From positions 91,511 through 155,510 of the forward strand of contig DAVO01000013.1 in the NCBI GenBank assembly GCA_002509405.1: 64,000 bases of DNA, in the 5' to 3' direction. Within the stretch, counting starts at the first letter, position 1; each line of letters begins with the position of its first letter. The DNA is from Methanomassiliicoccaceae archaeon UBA72 (GTDB lineage Archaea; Thermoplasmatota; Thermoplasmata; Methanomassiliicoccales; Methanomethylophilaceae). The position numbers were made by a program, and so were the translations under genes. Of the stretch, positions 8,484 through 17,351 are shown one piece after another. The notes under the pieces were generated by a model. It saw nothing but the letters and a program-made list of their open reading frames with translations. It had not been told where the DNA came from and did not search any database.

Positions 8484-9655
8484 CAGAAGACACCTCCTAT
8501 TTTGAGCAGCACCGCAATTGCCAGGTTGATAACCGACAGCGGCATGAACACCTTCCATCCAAGGTTGAGTATCTGGTCTATCCTGACACGGGGCAGGGCG
8601 ACCCTGACCCAGATCATTATGAAGAAGATGAACCAGCCCTTGAGCAGCTGCACGACCTCGGGAAGGAACCCGTTGACCGCATCGGATGCGAACGGAGCTA
8701 TGTTCCAGCCTCCCAGGAACATTATGGATATCATGGCGCATGACGCGAATCCCCTGAGGTAGTCGCCCAGCATTATGAGTCCCCATTTCATTCCGGCGTA
8801 CTCGGTCTGCCATCCTTCGACGAGTTCGGCCTCTGCCTCTGCAAGGTCGAAGGGCGAGCGCTCCGCTTCGGCACAGGAGCATGTGAAGAACACGATGAAC
8901 CCTATGAAGAGCGGAATGATGTACCACATCGATTCGTTCTGGGCGGCAACTATTCCGCCGATGTTGAACGTGCCGGAAAGGACCGCCACGGAACAGACGA
9001 TGATCAGCATAGGGATCTCGTAGGAGATCATTGACTCCGCGGCCCTCATTCCTCCGATCAGAGAATATTTATTGTTCTGGGACCAGCCCGAGACCAGGAT
9101 GAAGAAGGGCGCCAAAGCGTAAAGCGCCATGACTATCAGCAGTCCCGAGTCAAAGTTCACGATGAAGAACCTGTCCGACAGGGGAAGCATGCATGCCACG
9201 AGGACCGAGGTCCCTATGATGAGGGAGACAGTCCACATGTATGTCATCTTGTCGATCTTCTTGGGCATGGTGTTCTCTTTCATGAAGGTCTTGAGACCGT
9301 CGGCCACGCACTGCATGAAACCCTTCATGCCTATCATGGTCCCTCTTCTGTCCATGAACCTTCCGAGCACCTTACGCTCTTCCCACAACGATATCAGGAC
9401 ACCTACGAATATCACCAGGAATATCACGAGCGCCAGGATGATTATCGAGAAGGCGTTGACCACGGCATCGGACATGAGCCACTCCGACACCGGGTTCCCA
9501 GGCAGGAGGAGATCTATGAGCCAGGCTACAATTCCTCCAAGGAACTGATACACCTCATAACCTAAGTCGTAGACCACATTGTACGTGTCGTACGGGTAGT
9601 ACGGGTTCGACATCGGGTCTCCGTATTGCATCCAATCTTTCATTGAAGACACCAT
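8483..9655 (-). CDS. fpoH: F420H2 dehydrogenase-type subunit H (NuoH-like)
   Basis: A 390-residue polytopic membrane subunit that joins the peripheral and membrane arms and forms the quinone-type chamber. Conserved landmarks are SLWEERKVLGRFMDRRG, MISYEIPML and AERSPFDLAEAEAELVEGW. The N-terminus carries a polar, tyrosine-rich stretch of about 30 residues before the first helix. The start is placed at the ATG at 9655, just after the fpoD stop; an in-frame ATG at 9688 would overlap fpoD. The family length is usually near 330-400 residues. Confidence 0.94.
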   Translation of the reverse strand: MVSSMKDWMQYGDPMSNPYYPYDTYNVVYDLGYEVYQFLGGIVAWLIDLLLPGNPVSEWLMSDAVVNAFSIIILALVIFLVIFVGVLISLWEERKVLGRFMDRRGTMIGMKGFMQCVADGLKTFMKENTMPKKIDKMTYMWTVSLIIGTSVLVACMLPLSDRFFIVNFDSGLLIVMALYALAPFFILVSGWSQNNKYSLIGGMRAAESMISYEIPMLIIVCSVAVLSGTFNIGGIVAAQNESMWYIIPLFIGFIVFFTCSCAEAERSPFDLAEAEAELVEGWQTEYAGMKWGLIMLGDYLRGFASCAMISIMFLGGWNIAPFASDAVNGFLPEVVQLLKGWFIFFIMIWVRVALPRVRIDQILNLGWKVFMPLSVINLAIAVLLKIGGVF

Positions 9656-9659
9656 GTTA

Positions 9660-10829
9660 TCACCTGTCCGTCTCTCCCATGCAGACATCTATCATAGCCA
9701 TCACCGCCGGTACGTCGGCGACCCTTACACCTTTGACCATGGGCCTGGAGGCCGAGATGTTGGTGAACAGGGGGGCGCGCACCTTTAGCCTGAACGGTTT
9801 GTCCGTTCCGTCCGAGATGAGATACATCAGGGACTCGCCGCGGGGATCTTCGAGCTTACAGAACGCCTTTCCGGCCGGCACCTTGGAGGGCACCTTGAGC
9901 CTGTAGGGGGCGTTCTTGCCGAGAGCGTTGATCTTGCGGACCGCCTGCCTTATTATCTCGCAGGACTGGAACATCTCCTCGATCCTAACCATGTATCTGG
10001 AGTAGGTGTCCCCTTCCGTGAGGACCGGGACTTCGAAGTCTATTTCCCCATATTTTCCATAGGGGTCGTCGCGGCGGAGGTCGAAGTCGACGCCGCATCC
10101 TCTCATGGCTGGCCCTGTGACACCGAGGTTGGCACACTGCTCACGGGTAAGGCGGCTGATGCCTTTCATCCTCGAAACGTATATCGAGCTGCTGTCGATC
10201 ATGTTGATGATGTCCCAGAGCGCCTTCTCGAAGCGCTCGGTGCATCTCATGACGTCCCTGTCGAATATATCGGTGGTGTCGTTTCTGACCCCTCCGATAC
10301 GCGGATAGTTGGTAGTCATCCTCTGGCCGCACAGCCTCACATTGAGGTCGAGCCAATACTCCCTTTCTCTCATTCCCCAGAGGAAGATCGTCAGGTTTCC
10401 GAGGTCGGTCCCTACCGCCGCCAGCCACATCAGGTGGGACTGTATGCGGCATATCTCGTCGGCCACGATCCTGATGTACTCCGCCTTCTCGGGAACCTCG
10501 ATTCCGAGGGCCTTCTCCACCGTCATGCAGTATAGGTGGGTGTATGTCATGGACGCCGAATAGCAGAGACGGTCGGCCATAGGTATGATCTTGGGGTACT
10601 CCCTGTTCTCGGCCTCCTTCTCCCATCCGCGGTGCAGATATCCGATGACGGGCTCCGCATCCGTTACTATCTCTCCGTCGACTCTGACCTTAAGGGTCCA
10701 AAGTCCGTGGGAGAAGGGGTGCTGCGGACCCATGTAGATCCACATCGCGTCCGTTTGGTACCTGTCTTTGGCGATCCTCTCCTCGGGAGGCGAATCGAAT
10801 GTATCTATTGTGTTCTCGACTACCATCAT
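9660..10829 (-). CDS. fpoD: F420H2 dehydrogenase-type subunit D (NuoD, 49 kDa)
   Basis: A 389-residue peripheral-arm subunit related to the large subunit of NiFe hydrogenases. GPQHPFSHG, PVIGYLHRGWEKEAENR and DRLCYSASMTYTH near the N-terminus are typical of NuoD. The paired CxxC nickel ligands of hydrogenases are absent, so this is a dehydrogenase-type subunit and not an Ech hydrogenase. It forms the reduction chamber with FpoH and FpoB. The ATG at 10829 overlaps the fpoC TGA. Confidence 0.95.
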   Translation of the reverse strand: MMVVENTIDTFDSPPEERIAKDRYQTDAMWIYMGPQHPFSHGLWTLKVRVDGEIVTDAEPVIGYLHRGWEKEAENREYPKIIPMADRLCYSASMTYTHLYCMTVEKALGIEVPEKAEYIRIVADEICRIQSHLMWLAAVGTDLGNLTIFLWGMREREYWLDLNVRLCGQRMTTNYPRIGGVRNDTTDIFDRDVMRCTERFEKALWDIINMIDSSSIYVSRMKGISRLTREQCANLGVTGPAMRGCGVDFDLRRDDPYGKYGEIDFEVPVLTEGDTYSRYMVRIEEMFQSCEIIRQAVRKINALGKNAPYRLKVPSKVPAGKAFCKLEDPRGESLMYLISDGTDKPFRLKVRAPLFTNISASRPMVKGVRVADVPAVMAMIDVCMGETDR

Positions 10830-11305
10830 TCCTGCCCCCTGAGCTTGTAGGACTTCCTGAACGGGAAGAACGTGTATGTGTCCGGGGTGAGGAGCCTCTT
10901 CAGCTTGGGGTGCTCATCGAATATTATTCCGAAGAGCTCATAGGTCTCCCTCTCGTGCCAGTTGGCACCTTCCCATATGAGTGCGACAGAGTGCACGTGG
11001 AGGTCTTCAAGCGGCAGCTTGGTAAATATCTCGATCACCGTTCCGCTGTAATAGTTGGTGAGGAGATATATGACCTCCAGATGGTCGATCATGTCTGCGC
11101 CCATGACTATGGAGCAGTGCTCGAACGTGAGGTTGTCGTGTATGTAGTTGCATACGTCGAAGACGTCCTCTTTGTTCAGGATCTCCGCGTGAACGCGGCG
11201 TACATCCGTTTTGCTGACTGTAACCTTCCCCTTGAACTTGTTCTCGAGGAGATGCTTTATTTCGGAGACCGAAGGCTCCTGGTAGATAGCTTCTGTGTCC
11301 ATCAT
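10826..11305 (-). CDS. fpoC: F420H2 dehydrogenase-type subunit C (NuoC, 30 kDa)
   Basis: A 159-residue peripheral-arm protein. The C-terminal half carries the NuoC signature WHERETYELFGIIFDEHPKLKRLL followed by FPFRKSYKLRG. It stabilises FpoD and the cluster-bearing subunits and has no cofactor of its own. The start ATG at 11305 lies close behind the fpoB TGA. The frame is open far upstream but that part is the shadow of fpoB. Confidence 0.94.
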   Translation of the reverse strand: MMDTEAIYQEPSVSEIKHLLENKFKGKVTVSKTDVRRVHAEILNKEDVFDVCNYIHDNLTFEHCSIVMGADMIDHLEVIYLLTNYYSGTVIEIFTKLPLEDLHVHSVALIWEGANWHERETYELFGIIFDEHPKLKRLLTPDTYTFFPFRKSYKLRGQE

Positions 11306-11307
11306 CT

Positions 11308-11871
11308 TCAGTCCTCCAGGAACACGCCTCTGTTGAAGTAGTCGCCAATCTTCTTCTGGAGCAGCATGAAGCCGTCGATCATCGCGTCGGGCTTCACCGG
11401 GCATCCGGGGATGTAGAGGTCGACCGGTACGATCTGGTCGACGCCCTGTACGCAGTTGTAGGAGTCGTACCAGGGCCCTCCGGAAATGGCGCACTCTCCC
11501 ATGGCTATGACCCACTTGGGGTTGGGAATCTGCTCGTAAAGGCGCCTTATCGAGGGTCTGACCTTCTTCCCGATCCATCCGTTGATGAGCAGGATATCGG
11601 TCTGCCTCGGGGAAGAACGGTAGATTATTCCGAGACGCTCGGCGTCGTGCCTTGTGGTCGAGGCGGACGCCATCTCGAGGGCGCAGCATGCGAGTCCCCA
11701 GTGCAGGGGGTGCATGGAGTTCTTCATGGCCCATGTCCAGACGGGGCCTGTGAGCTTGTCGATGGTCTTCTTGGTCCCGGCGCTCAGAAGGTCATTGATG
11801 ACCAGAGTGGACCAGTCCATGAACTCTTCGGCACTCATGGCGACCGCGTGGGGATACAGACTCATATCCAT
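11308..11871 (-). CDS. fpoB: F420H2 dehydrogenase-type subunit B (NuoB, cluster N2)
   Basis: A 187-residue subunit that binds the terminal [4Fe-4S] cluster N2. Its ligands are visible as the paired cysteines of ACCALEM, the cysteine of GECAISGG and that of PGCPVKPD. The ATG at 11871 is seven bases after GGAGG and overlaps the fpoA stop; a second ATG two codons later is also possible. It receives electrons from FpoI and delivers them to the carrier in the FpoD/FpoH chamber. Confidence 0.95.
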   Translation of the reverse strand: MDMSLYPHAVAMSAEEFMDWSTLVINDLLSAGTKKTIDKLTGPVWTWAMKNSMHPLHWGLACCALEMASASTTRHDAERLGIIYRSSPRQTDILLINGWIGKKVRPSIRRLYEQIPNPKWVIAMGECAISGGPWYDSYNCVQGVDQIVPVDLYIPGCPVKPDAMIDGFMLLQKKIGDYFNRGVFLED

Positions 11872-12224
11872 ATTTTTTCCTCCTTTTTCAGCGCATACGA
11901 TACGCTCAGAATTATTACGCCGAGGAATATGAGAACCCATATGCGAGCCATGGTCGAGAGACCTGAGAATCCTACGGCCCACACCATCAGGATGGTCGCG
12001 ACAAGGTCGAAGACCACGAAAATGATAGCGAAAGCGTAGTATTGGAACCTGAACTGGACGTGTGCGTCCCCTATCGGTTCCGACCCGCACTCATAGGTCG
12101 ACTCCATCCACGGCGTCGTTTTCGTAGGTCTTATGAACCTAGACACGAACCACGCTAGCGGCGCGAAGCCCATACAGACCACGCCTAGTACCATCAGCGG
12201 AATGTAGTACGTTATCAGTGACAT
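11862..12224 (-). CDS. fpoA: F420H2 dehydrogenase-type subunit A (NuoA)
   Basis: A 120-residue membrane protein with three helices. MESTYECGSEPIGDAHVQFRFQYYAFAIIFVVFDLV carries the NuoA pattern (key parts: YECG, R-F-x-YY, and the acidic residue of VFDL in helix 2). It is the first gene of the fpo operon. A strong TATA-like box 24 bases before the ATG suggests an essentially leaderless transcript for the whole operon. No fpoF (F420 input) or fpoO gene is found at either end of the cluster. Confidence 0.94.
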   Translation of the reverse strand: MSLITYYIPLMVLGVVCMGFAPLAWFVSRFIRPTKTTPWMESTYECGSEPIGDAHVQFRFQYYAFAIIFVVFDLVATILMVWAVGFSGLSTMARIWVLIFLGVIILSVSYALKKEEKIWI

Positions 12225-12247
12225 TGGGGCGTCGCGACGTCTTAAAA

Positions 12248-12255
12248 GTATATAA
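12248..12255 (-). promoter_or_regulatory. TATA-like box of the fpo operon
   Basis: The minus strand reads TTATATAC here, 24 bases before the fpoA ATG. At archaeal spacing, transcription would begin at or within a few bases of the ATG. The remaining part of the 111-base gap up to proC holds AT-rich candidates for the opposite direction (TTATTTAC at about 12275 and AGTTATTATGG at about 12299), but neither is clear. Confidence 0.6.
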
Positions 12256-12335
12256 CGGTTGAGTCGCGTCCTTTCTTATTTACACGAGCGCGGGAACAAG
12301 TTATTATGGAGGTAGTCGATTCGCAATAGATTGCA

Positions 12336-13142
12336 ATGTCAGCAAAGATCGGTTTCATCGGCGCCGGGAAGATGGCTTCCGCCATGATAGGCGGGATCAT
12401 ATCGAACGGGCTCTACACCAAGGACGAAGTGGTCGCATGCGCACCCAGCGATTCGACCAGGAGCGAGGTGGCCGCCAAATACGGTATCAGGACCTACAGG
12501 ACCGCCGCTGAGGTGGCGGAAATTACGGATTTCCTGGTACTCGCCGTGAAGCCTGTCCAGCTGAGGGGCCTTTTTGCCGAGGAGGGCCTGAGGATTAACG
12601 GATCGCACCTGGTTATGAGCATTGTAGCAGGGGTCAAGATCGCTGATTTAGAGGCGTATGTGCCAGATAGCAAAATTGTTCGAGTTATGCCCAATCATTG
12701 CTGCCTTGTTGGAGAAGGTGCGGCGGGCTATTCCCGCGGAACCAAAGCCACAGACGCCGATGTCGAGAAGGTACGGAAGGTCCTTTCCTCTTCTGGCATG
12801 GCGGAAGAGGTCAAGGAATCGGACCTTGATGCTGTCACCGGGCTCGCGGGCAGCTCTCCCGCATTCATGTACATGGTAATCGACGCAATGGCCGACGGCG
12901 GCGTGCTCTGCGGGATACCGCGCGAAAAAGCGATCAAACTCGCGGCACAGTCTATGCTTGGCTCGGCGAAGATGGTCCTCGAGACCGGAGAACATCCCGA
13001 TAAGTTGAAAGATATTGTGTGCTCCCCCGGCGGGACCACGATAGAAGGCGTACGCGTGCTGGAGGACTCCTGCGTGAGGTCGGCATTCATCGCGGCGGTG
13101 GAAGCTAGCACATTGAAGTCCCGCGAGATGGGGCGGAAGTGA
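12336..13142 (+). CDS. proC: Pyrroline-5-carboxylate reductase
   Basis: A 268-residue NAD(P)H-dependent enzyme that makes proline from pyrroline-5-carboxylate. The N-terminal Rossmann site is IGFIGAGKMASAMIGG. The C-terminal helical domain has TGLAGSSPAFMYMVIDAMADGG and the family signature CSPGGTTIEGVRVLE. Length is typical. It is transcribed away from the fpo operon and stands alone; the next gene runs towards it. An in-frame ATG near 12307 does not exist, so the ATG at 12336 is the natural start. Confidence 0.95.
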   Translation: MSAKIGFIGAGKMASAMIGGIISNGLYTKDEVVACAPSDSTRSEVAAKYGIRTYRTAAEVAEITDFLVLAVKPVQLRGLFAEEGLRINGSHLVMSIVAGVKIADLEAYVPDSKIVRVMPNHCCLVGEGAAGYSRGTKATDADVEKVRKVLSSSGMAEEVKESDLDAVTGLAGSSPAFMYMVIDAMADGGVLCGIPREKAIKLAAQSMLGSAKMVLETGEHPDKLKDIVCSPGGTTIEGVRVLEDSCVRSAFIAAVEASTLKSREMGRK

Positions 13143-13177
13143 CCTTCGCGCGCCCTTATATTACTAAATAATGATAA

Positions 13178-14905
13178 TTAGTCGCGCCTCAACGGGAACA
13201 TCAGTCCCCTGAGCGCCCTTGGCGCGCTAGCCCATACGGGTTTGGACTCCCACACCAGGTCGTCCTTCTCGCATACTGTGGAGTTCATCAGCTCCATCCC
13301 CTTCTCTTTTATCCCCCATAGCAGTTCATCGCGGACGGCGTGGTCCTTTAGGGCCATTATCTCGTCGACCTCATGCATAAGGGAACGTGCGACCTCCGTC
13401 CTTCCTGTGCGGTAATTCAACCTCTCCTCTGATATCCTCCCTGCCTCGAATTCGCATTGTGCCAGTACATTAGCCGCGTCGTAAGATGCCTCTGCTATCT
13501 GGTCACGCGTCATGAGGTTTGTCTCGTATGAAAGGGTCAGCTTCCAGGAGGGGCTGTCCAGAAGAAGTCTGTGCTCCTCGAGGGTCCTCGCGAAGAACTT
13601 GTAACCCCACGCCTTCGGGTCCTCGAAAGCTCTGCTACCGGGGTCTACGAACGGTGAGAACGGAGAATTGTAAATGAAAAGAGGATCTTTCTTATCCACG
13701 AGCCCCCATAATTTTTTTGATGCTCTGGCACTGCTGATCGCCGATTCGTATGACTGGAAAGGGAGCCCGTTCATGTAGAAAAGGTCCATGCGCATGCATC
13801 CGCCTTCGAAGGCGTTCTGAACTGTTTTTTCGATGTTATCGTTGGTATATCCCTTTCCGAGGGCGAAACGCACCTCCTCGTCATGGGAATCCGGTGAGAA
13901 CTCTATAGTGTATCCGCCTTCGAAAGCATGGTCAAGGGACTTAAAATAATCTGCACTGGCACCGTTGAAGAGCTCGATGACCACGTGGTTCCCTATGCCG
14001 CGTTCCTTAACCGACCTGAGGAACCTTTCGGAATATCCCGTGCCGCTCTGTCTGATGTCCCCCACGACGAATATGGGCGCCTTCATGTAACTCTGTATCG
14101 CCTCCAGGTCCTCTGCCAATTTCTCGGGGCTCCTGAAAGCGGGCCTGCTCCTGCATACGACTCTTCCGTTAGCGAAGTGCGAACCCCCGCATTCGGCGCA
14201 GTTGAGCGAACATCCACGTACCGACAGCGCCATGGTCAGAGGTTCCGAGCTCCATCCGGCCCAGGGAAGGGAGCTCTTGATATCCATTGTTTTCAGGACT
14301 CCTTTGATCATGGTCCCATAGTCGAAAATGATATCATCGAGAGTATCTGGCACAAATGATACCTTGTTATCGTGTACTTTCCCGTGACTGTCTTTCCACA
14401 CCAGGTTGGGGACCACTGAAAGGTCTCCTCCGGACTCGAGTACCTGCATCATCCTTACGGTCGGCTCCTCGGTGGAGTCTCCGCGCATCACCATGTCCAC
14501 CTCTGGACGGGCGATCAGCTCCTCCCAGAAGTAAGAAGATGTCAGTCCTCCAAGCTCGACCTTGGCTTCCGGATGGTGTTTCTTTACCAGCTTGGCGAGT
14601 TCCAGAGCGCCGTGGGCGTGGGGCATCCAATGGAGATCGATGAAATACACCGTCGAGTCGAGCTTTCTGATCGCCTTCTCGGCGTCGTACCTGTCGCTCA
14701 TCAGCATCCTTACGGCGACGTTGACGATCCGCGTACTGAATCCGGCCCTCTGAAGATGGGCGCTGATGGTCATGAACCCTATCGGATACATCTCGAACAC
14801 AGGAGAAGAGGGTATGACATCGCTTACCGGACCGTAGAAAATCGGCTTCTTCCTGAAGTCGTATACGCTCGGGGCATGTATGAATACCGCATCGTATTTT
14901 GTCAT
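13178..14905 (-). CDS. B12-binding domain/radical SAM protein (Ta0216-like)
   Basis: A 575-residue protein. The N-terminal 170 residues look like a cobalamin-binding fold with a degenerate motif; the radical SAM cluster motif CSLNCAEC (CxxxCxxC) is near residue 233. The overall form matches a family of B12/radical SAM proteins known from Thermoplasmata (TIGR04190, Ta0216-like, by recall). Substrate is unknown. It is the last gene of a five-gene cluster, three bases after uppS. Linkage with an undecaprenyl-type synthase gene hints at lipid or tRNA chemistry, but that is only inference. Confidence 0.8.
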   Translation of the reverse strand: MTKYDAVFIHAPSVYDFRKKPIFYGPVSDVIPSSPVFEMYPIGFMTISAHLQRAGFSTRIVNVAVRMLMSDRYDAEKAIRKLDSTVYFIDLHWMPHAHGALELAKLVKKHHPEAKVELGGLTSSYFWEELIARPEVDMVMRGDSTEEPTVRMMQVLESGGDLSVVPNLVWKDSHGKVHDNKVSFVPDTLDDIIFDYGTMIKGVLKTMDIKSSLPWAGWSSEPLTMALSVRGCSLNCAECGGSHFANGRVVCRSRPAFRSPEKLAEDLEAIQSYMKAPIFVVGDIRQSGTGYSERFLRSVKERGIGNHVVIELFNGASADYFKSLDHAFEGGYTIEFSPDSHDEEVRFALGKGYTNDNIEKTVQNAFEGGCMRMDLFYMNGLPFQSYESAISSARASKKLWGLVDKKDPLFIYNSPFSPFVDPGSRAFEDPKAWGYKFFARTLEEHRLLLDSPSWKLTLSYETNLMTRDQIAEASYDAANVLAQCEFEAGRISEERLNYRTGRTEVARSLMHEVDEIMALKDHAVRDELLWGIKEKGMELMNSTVCEKDDLVWESKPVWASAPRALRGLMFPLRRD

Positions 14906-14908
14906 GCT

Positions 14909-15685
14909 TCACTTCCCATAGCGTCTTCCGCGCTGCTGATATGTCCTTATGGCACGCAGGAAGTCGATGTACCTGAAACCGGGCCAGTAGACGTCGGTGA
15001 AATAAAGCTCGGAATAGGCCAGCTGCCAAAGAAGGAAGTTTGATATCCTGATCTCCCCGGAGGTCCTGAGTACCAGGTCAGGGTCTGGAGTGTCGGAGGT
15101 GTACATGTGTTCCGACAGCACGTTCTCGTCTATGTCCTCCACATCCATCTCACCGTCCGCCACCTTCTGGGCGACGGTCTTCACAGCGGCTATGATCTCC
15201 TGCCTGCCACCGTAGGCTATGGCCATGTTGAAATGGTAGTCCGAGTAGTCTTTCGTCTTCTCGTCGGCATAATCTACGGCATCTCTGACATGTTCGGGCA
15301 GCATGGTCACATCTCCGAGCACCTTCAGACGGACCTTCTTATCGTGGACCCTGGGGCTCTCCGCGAACTTGATGAGGGACTGCCTAAGCAGATCCATCAG
15401 GTAATCCACCTCGTCTTTCTCCCTGTTGAAATTCTCCGTGGAGAAGGCGTAGACCGTAAGGAATTTGACCCCGTCCTCGACGCACCAGTCCAGCACCTCT
15501 TCGAGTTTCTCGCTGCCGAGCCTGTGGCCCTCCTCTCTCGTCTCCCCTCGCTCCTCCGCGTACCTGCGGTTGCCGTCCATTATTATAGCGATATGGTTCG
15601 GCAACGGGTTTGCCAGGACCTCCTTCCTGAGCCTTGCCTCGTACGCCGAATAAGCTCTGTTGGTAAGAATGTTGGAGATCGACAT
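14909..15685 (-). CDS. uppS: cis-Prenyltransferase (UppS family polyprenyl diphosphate synthase)
   Basis: A 258-residue cis-prenyltransferase that builds the long polyprenyl carrier used in archaeal glycosylation. Landmarks are IAIIMDGNRRYAEERG (substrate aspartate and arginines), YAFSTENFNR and the C-terminal LVLRTSGEIRISNFLLWQ. The ATG at 15685 is chosen because it follows the mmp11 stop at 15690; an upstream in-frame ATG at 15703 would overlap it. The product chain length cannot be read from the sequence. Confidence 0.94.
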   Translation of the reverse strand: MSISNILTNRAYSAYEARLRKEVLANPLPNHIAIIMDGNRRYAEERGETREEGHRLGSEKLEEVLDWCVEDGVKFLTVYAFSTENFNREKDEVDYLMDLLRQSLIKFAESPRVHDKKVRLKVLGDVTMLPEHVRDAVDYADEKTKDYSDYHFNMAIAYGGRQEIIAAVKTVAQKVADGEMDVEDIDENVLSEHMYTSDTPDPDLVLRTSGEIRISNFLLWQLAYSELYFTDVYWPGFRYIDFLRAIRTYQQRGRRYGK

Positions 15686-15689
15686 TTCA

Positions 15690-16640
15690 TCACTCGAAAT
15701 CACTGGGAACGCCTGCGGAACGGACGCCCATGTCGAAGCACCCTATCGCCGCGACAGCGCCTATGACGCCGCCCATGCCTGTGACGGAGATTATCTGGAC
15801 ACCGTTCTCCTCGGCCAATTTTATGGCCGTCTCGCGTTCGTAGAGCACCGTTTTCGCACTCCATCCGAAATCACTGAGGGCCTTGGGTATCTTCAGTCCC
15901 TTGTACACCGTGATTACCGCATCCTCGGAATAAGACTCCTTTCTGACGAAATCTACCGCGAACTCGACTATCTTCGGGATCTCCTCTTCCGTTGCAGCGA
16001 AAGAGATCGCGGTGGAACAGCAGTTGGTGGTCTTGTTTGGCGCGTCCGGGTTCAGCTGTATTATCTTGTGCTCGATGAACTTGCCGTAGGGACACGACCT
16101 TCCCAGCTTCATCCCGACAACCCACGTTGCGCCTTTCTCCTTTGTGTCGGTGTCGTCGATACCGATGACGAGACGCACCATCTTTGGTGTGACGATCTCC
16201 ACACTGGCGGCATGCGCACCGCCCAGTTTGAAATCGTCCGGATATACGGTCTCGATAACGTCCGGGCACTGGGGTATGCAGGCACCGATACCCACCGATG
16301 CCCCCGCAAGACCTTTCCATGCCGTGCGTACGCGGACGCCTTCGACTTTCAGAGACGATACGCCCTGGCCGCCCAGGTTTGCCGATACGGGTCCGAACCT
16401 GAGCTCCTTCTCTCCGATATCGACGTCCATTATCAGCGTCTGTCCGTCCAGGTCTATGTCTTTGATTATCCCTCCGGTACGGCGGCGGTTCACTATGTCC
16501 CATTCAGCGGGACCTCTCGAAGAGCAGACCTCGACGATCTGGGCGATGCCGTTCTCCTCATCAACCATCGTATAGAATCCGCGACAGAACAGGGGCCCGT
16601 ACTTGGCCTTGACCTCGTCGGGCCTGAGGATGGTGGGCAT
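15690..16640 (-). CDS. mmp11: Methanogenesis marker protein 11
   Basis: A 316-residue protein of a family (TIGR03280) found in methanogens and their relatives. It carries the motif LVIGIDDTDTKEKGATW, which resembles the DDTD site of tRNA(Ile2) agmatinylcytidine synthetase TiaS. It also has a conserved CSTAISFAA segment and a C-terminal glycine-rich stretch, GMGGVIGAVAAIGCFDMGVR. The molecular role is not established; the TiaS-like site suggests ATP-dependent RNA or small-molecule chemistry. It lies one base after kptA. Confidence 0.85.
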   Translation of the reverse strand: MPTILRPDEVKAKYGPLFCRGFYTMVDEENGIAQIVEVCSSRGPAEWDIVNRRRTGGIIKDIDLDGQTLIMDVDIGEKELRFGPVSANLGGQGVSSLKVEGVRVRTAWKGLAGASVGIGACIPQCPDVIETVYPDDFKLGGAHAASVEIVTPKMVRLVIGIDDTDTKEKGATWVVGMKLGRSCPYGKFIEHKIIQLNPDAPNKTTNCCSTAISFAATEEEIPKIVEFAVDFVRKESYSEDAVITVYKGLKIPKALSDFGWSAKTVLYERETAIKLAEENGVQIISVTGMGGVIGAVAAIGCFDMGVRSAGVPSDFE

Positions 16641-17351
16641 TCAGTCCTCCCTCTCCTCATCCATTCCATCTTCGGCATTGCTGTCTTCTTCGTATTCTTC
16701 ATCGTCGTACTCGTCTTCAGGCTCCTCTGCGAGGTACAGGCATTCCGCAGGGACCTTTTCGCAAAGGAACACGGTCTTTGCCGCCTTCCCTACGGGGAAT
16801 CCTGCCTCGGAGCAGGCGTATGTGTCCACTGCGATGATCACCGGGTCCTCGCTGCGGACAGACCCGGCCGTAACAGCATCGTCGTATGTCAGGGACAGGT
16901 GCACCATCGCACGGTCGGTTGGCATCAGGCCGGCTTCCAGGATCAGTTCCGCCTCTTCGTCTGTTGCGGGATAGTAAAGCTCTTCCGGGACGTTGTCGGT
17001 CGGAAGGTTGAGCTCCAGTTTTATCGTGTGGCCGTAGGTCGCCCTGACGTCTGCCCCGGATATCTGGTACCTTCCCTTGGGATCGGTCTCGACCATCGCC
17101 TCGATATGGTGGGGCCTGAGCCATTTCCATCTGCTCTGGTCCCTTCCTTTGACCATTGAAACTATGTCGCGTATGTCCACGAAACCCTGCTCGTCCATAT
17201 CGGGGTCCCCGTTTCCGTGCCTGAGGATGGCTGCCATGCTCCTTCCGAGCTTTTCGACCTCATAGTCGCTCATTATGAATTTGCCTTCCTCACCGCAAAG
17301 CGGGCACTCCTCGCCACGGAAATAACCGTGTTCTTCGCACTCGTGTATCAT
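16641..17351 (-). CDS. kptA: RNA 2'-phosphotransferase (Tpt1/KptA family)
   Basis: A 236-residue enzyme that removes an internal 2'-phosphate from RNA, using NAD+. The N-terminus has a small cysteine pair (ECPLCG at 15-20) as in archaeal members. The catalytic Arg-His is in ILRHGNG near residue 44, and later motifs are DVRATYGHT and MVHLSLTYDDA. The last 30 residues are very acidic (Glu/Asp runs). The start at 17351 overlaps the folD stop as ATGA. In archaea without 2'-phosphate ligation the natural substrate is unsettled. Confidence 0.9.
   Translation of the reverse strand: MIHECEEHGYFRGEECPLCGEEGKFIMSDYEVEKLGRSMAAILRHGNGDPDMDEQGFVDIRDIVSMVKGRDQSRWKWLRPHHIEAMVETDPKGRYQISGADVRATYGHTIKLELNLPTDNVPEELYYPATDEEAELILEAGLMPTDRAMVHLSLTYDDAVTAGSVRSEDPVIIAVDTYACSEAGFPVGKAAKTVFLCEKVPAECLYLAEEPEDEYDDEEYEEDSNAEDGMDEERED

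Noticed and set aside
9660..10829. FpoD as a NiFe hydrogenase (Ech) large subunit
   Set aside because: The two CxxC nickel-binding pairs are absent and the neighbouring subunits are of the Fpo/Nuo set including A, J, K and N.
15660..17159. 499-codon plus-strand frame opposite mmp11 and kptA
   Set aside because: It spans two well-supported minus-strand genes and shows no recognisable domain or ribosome site.
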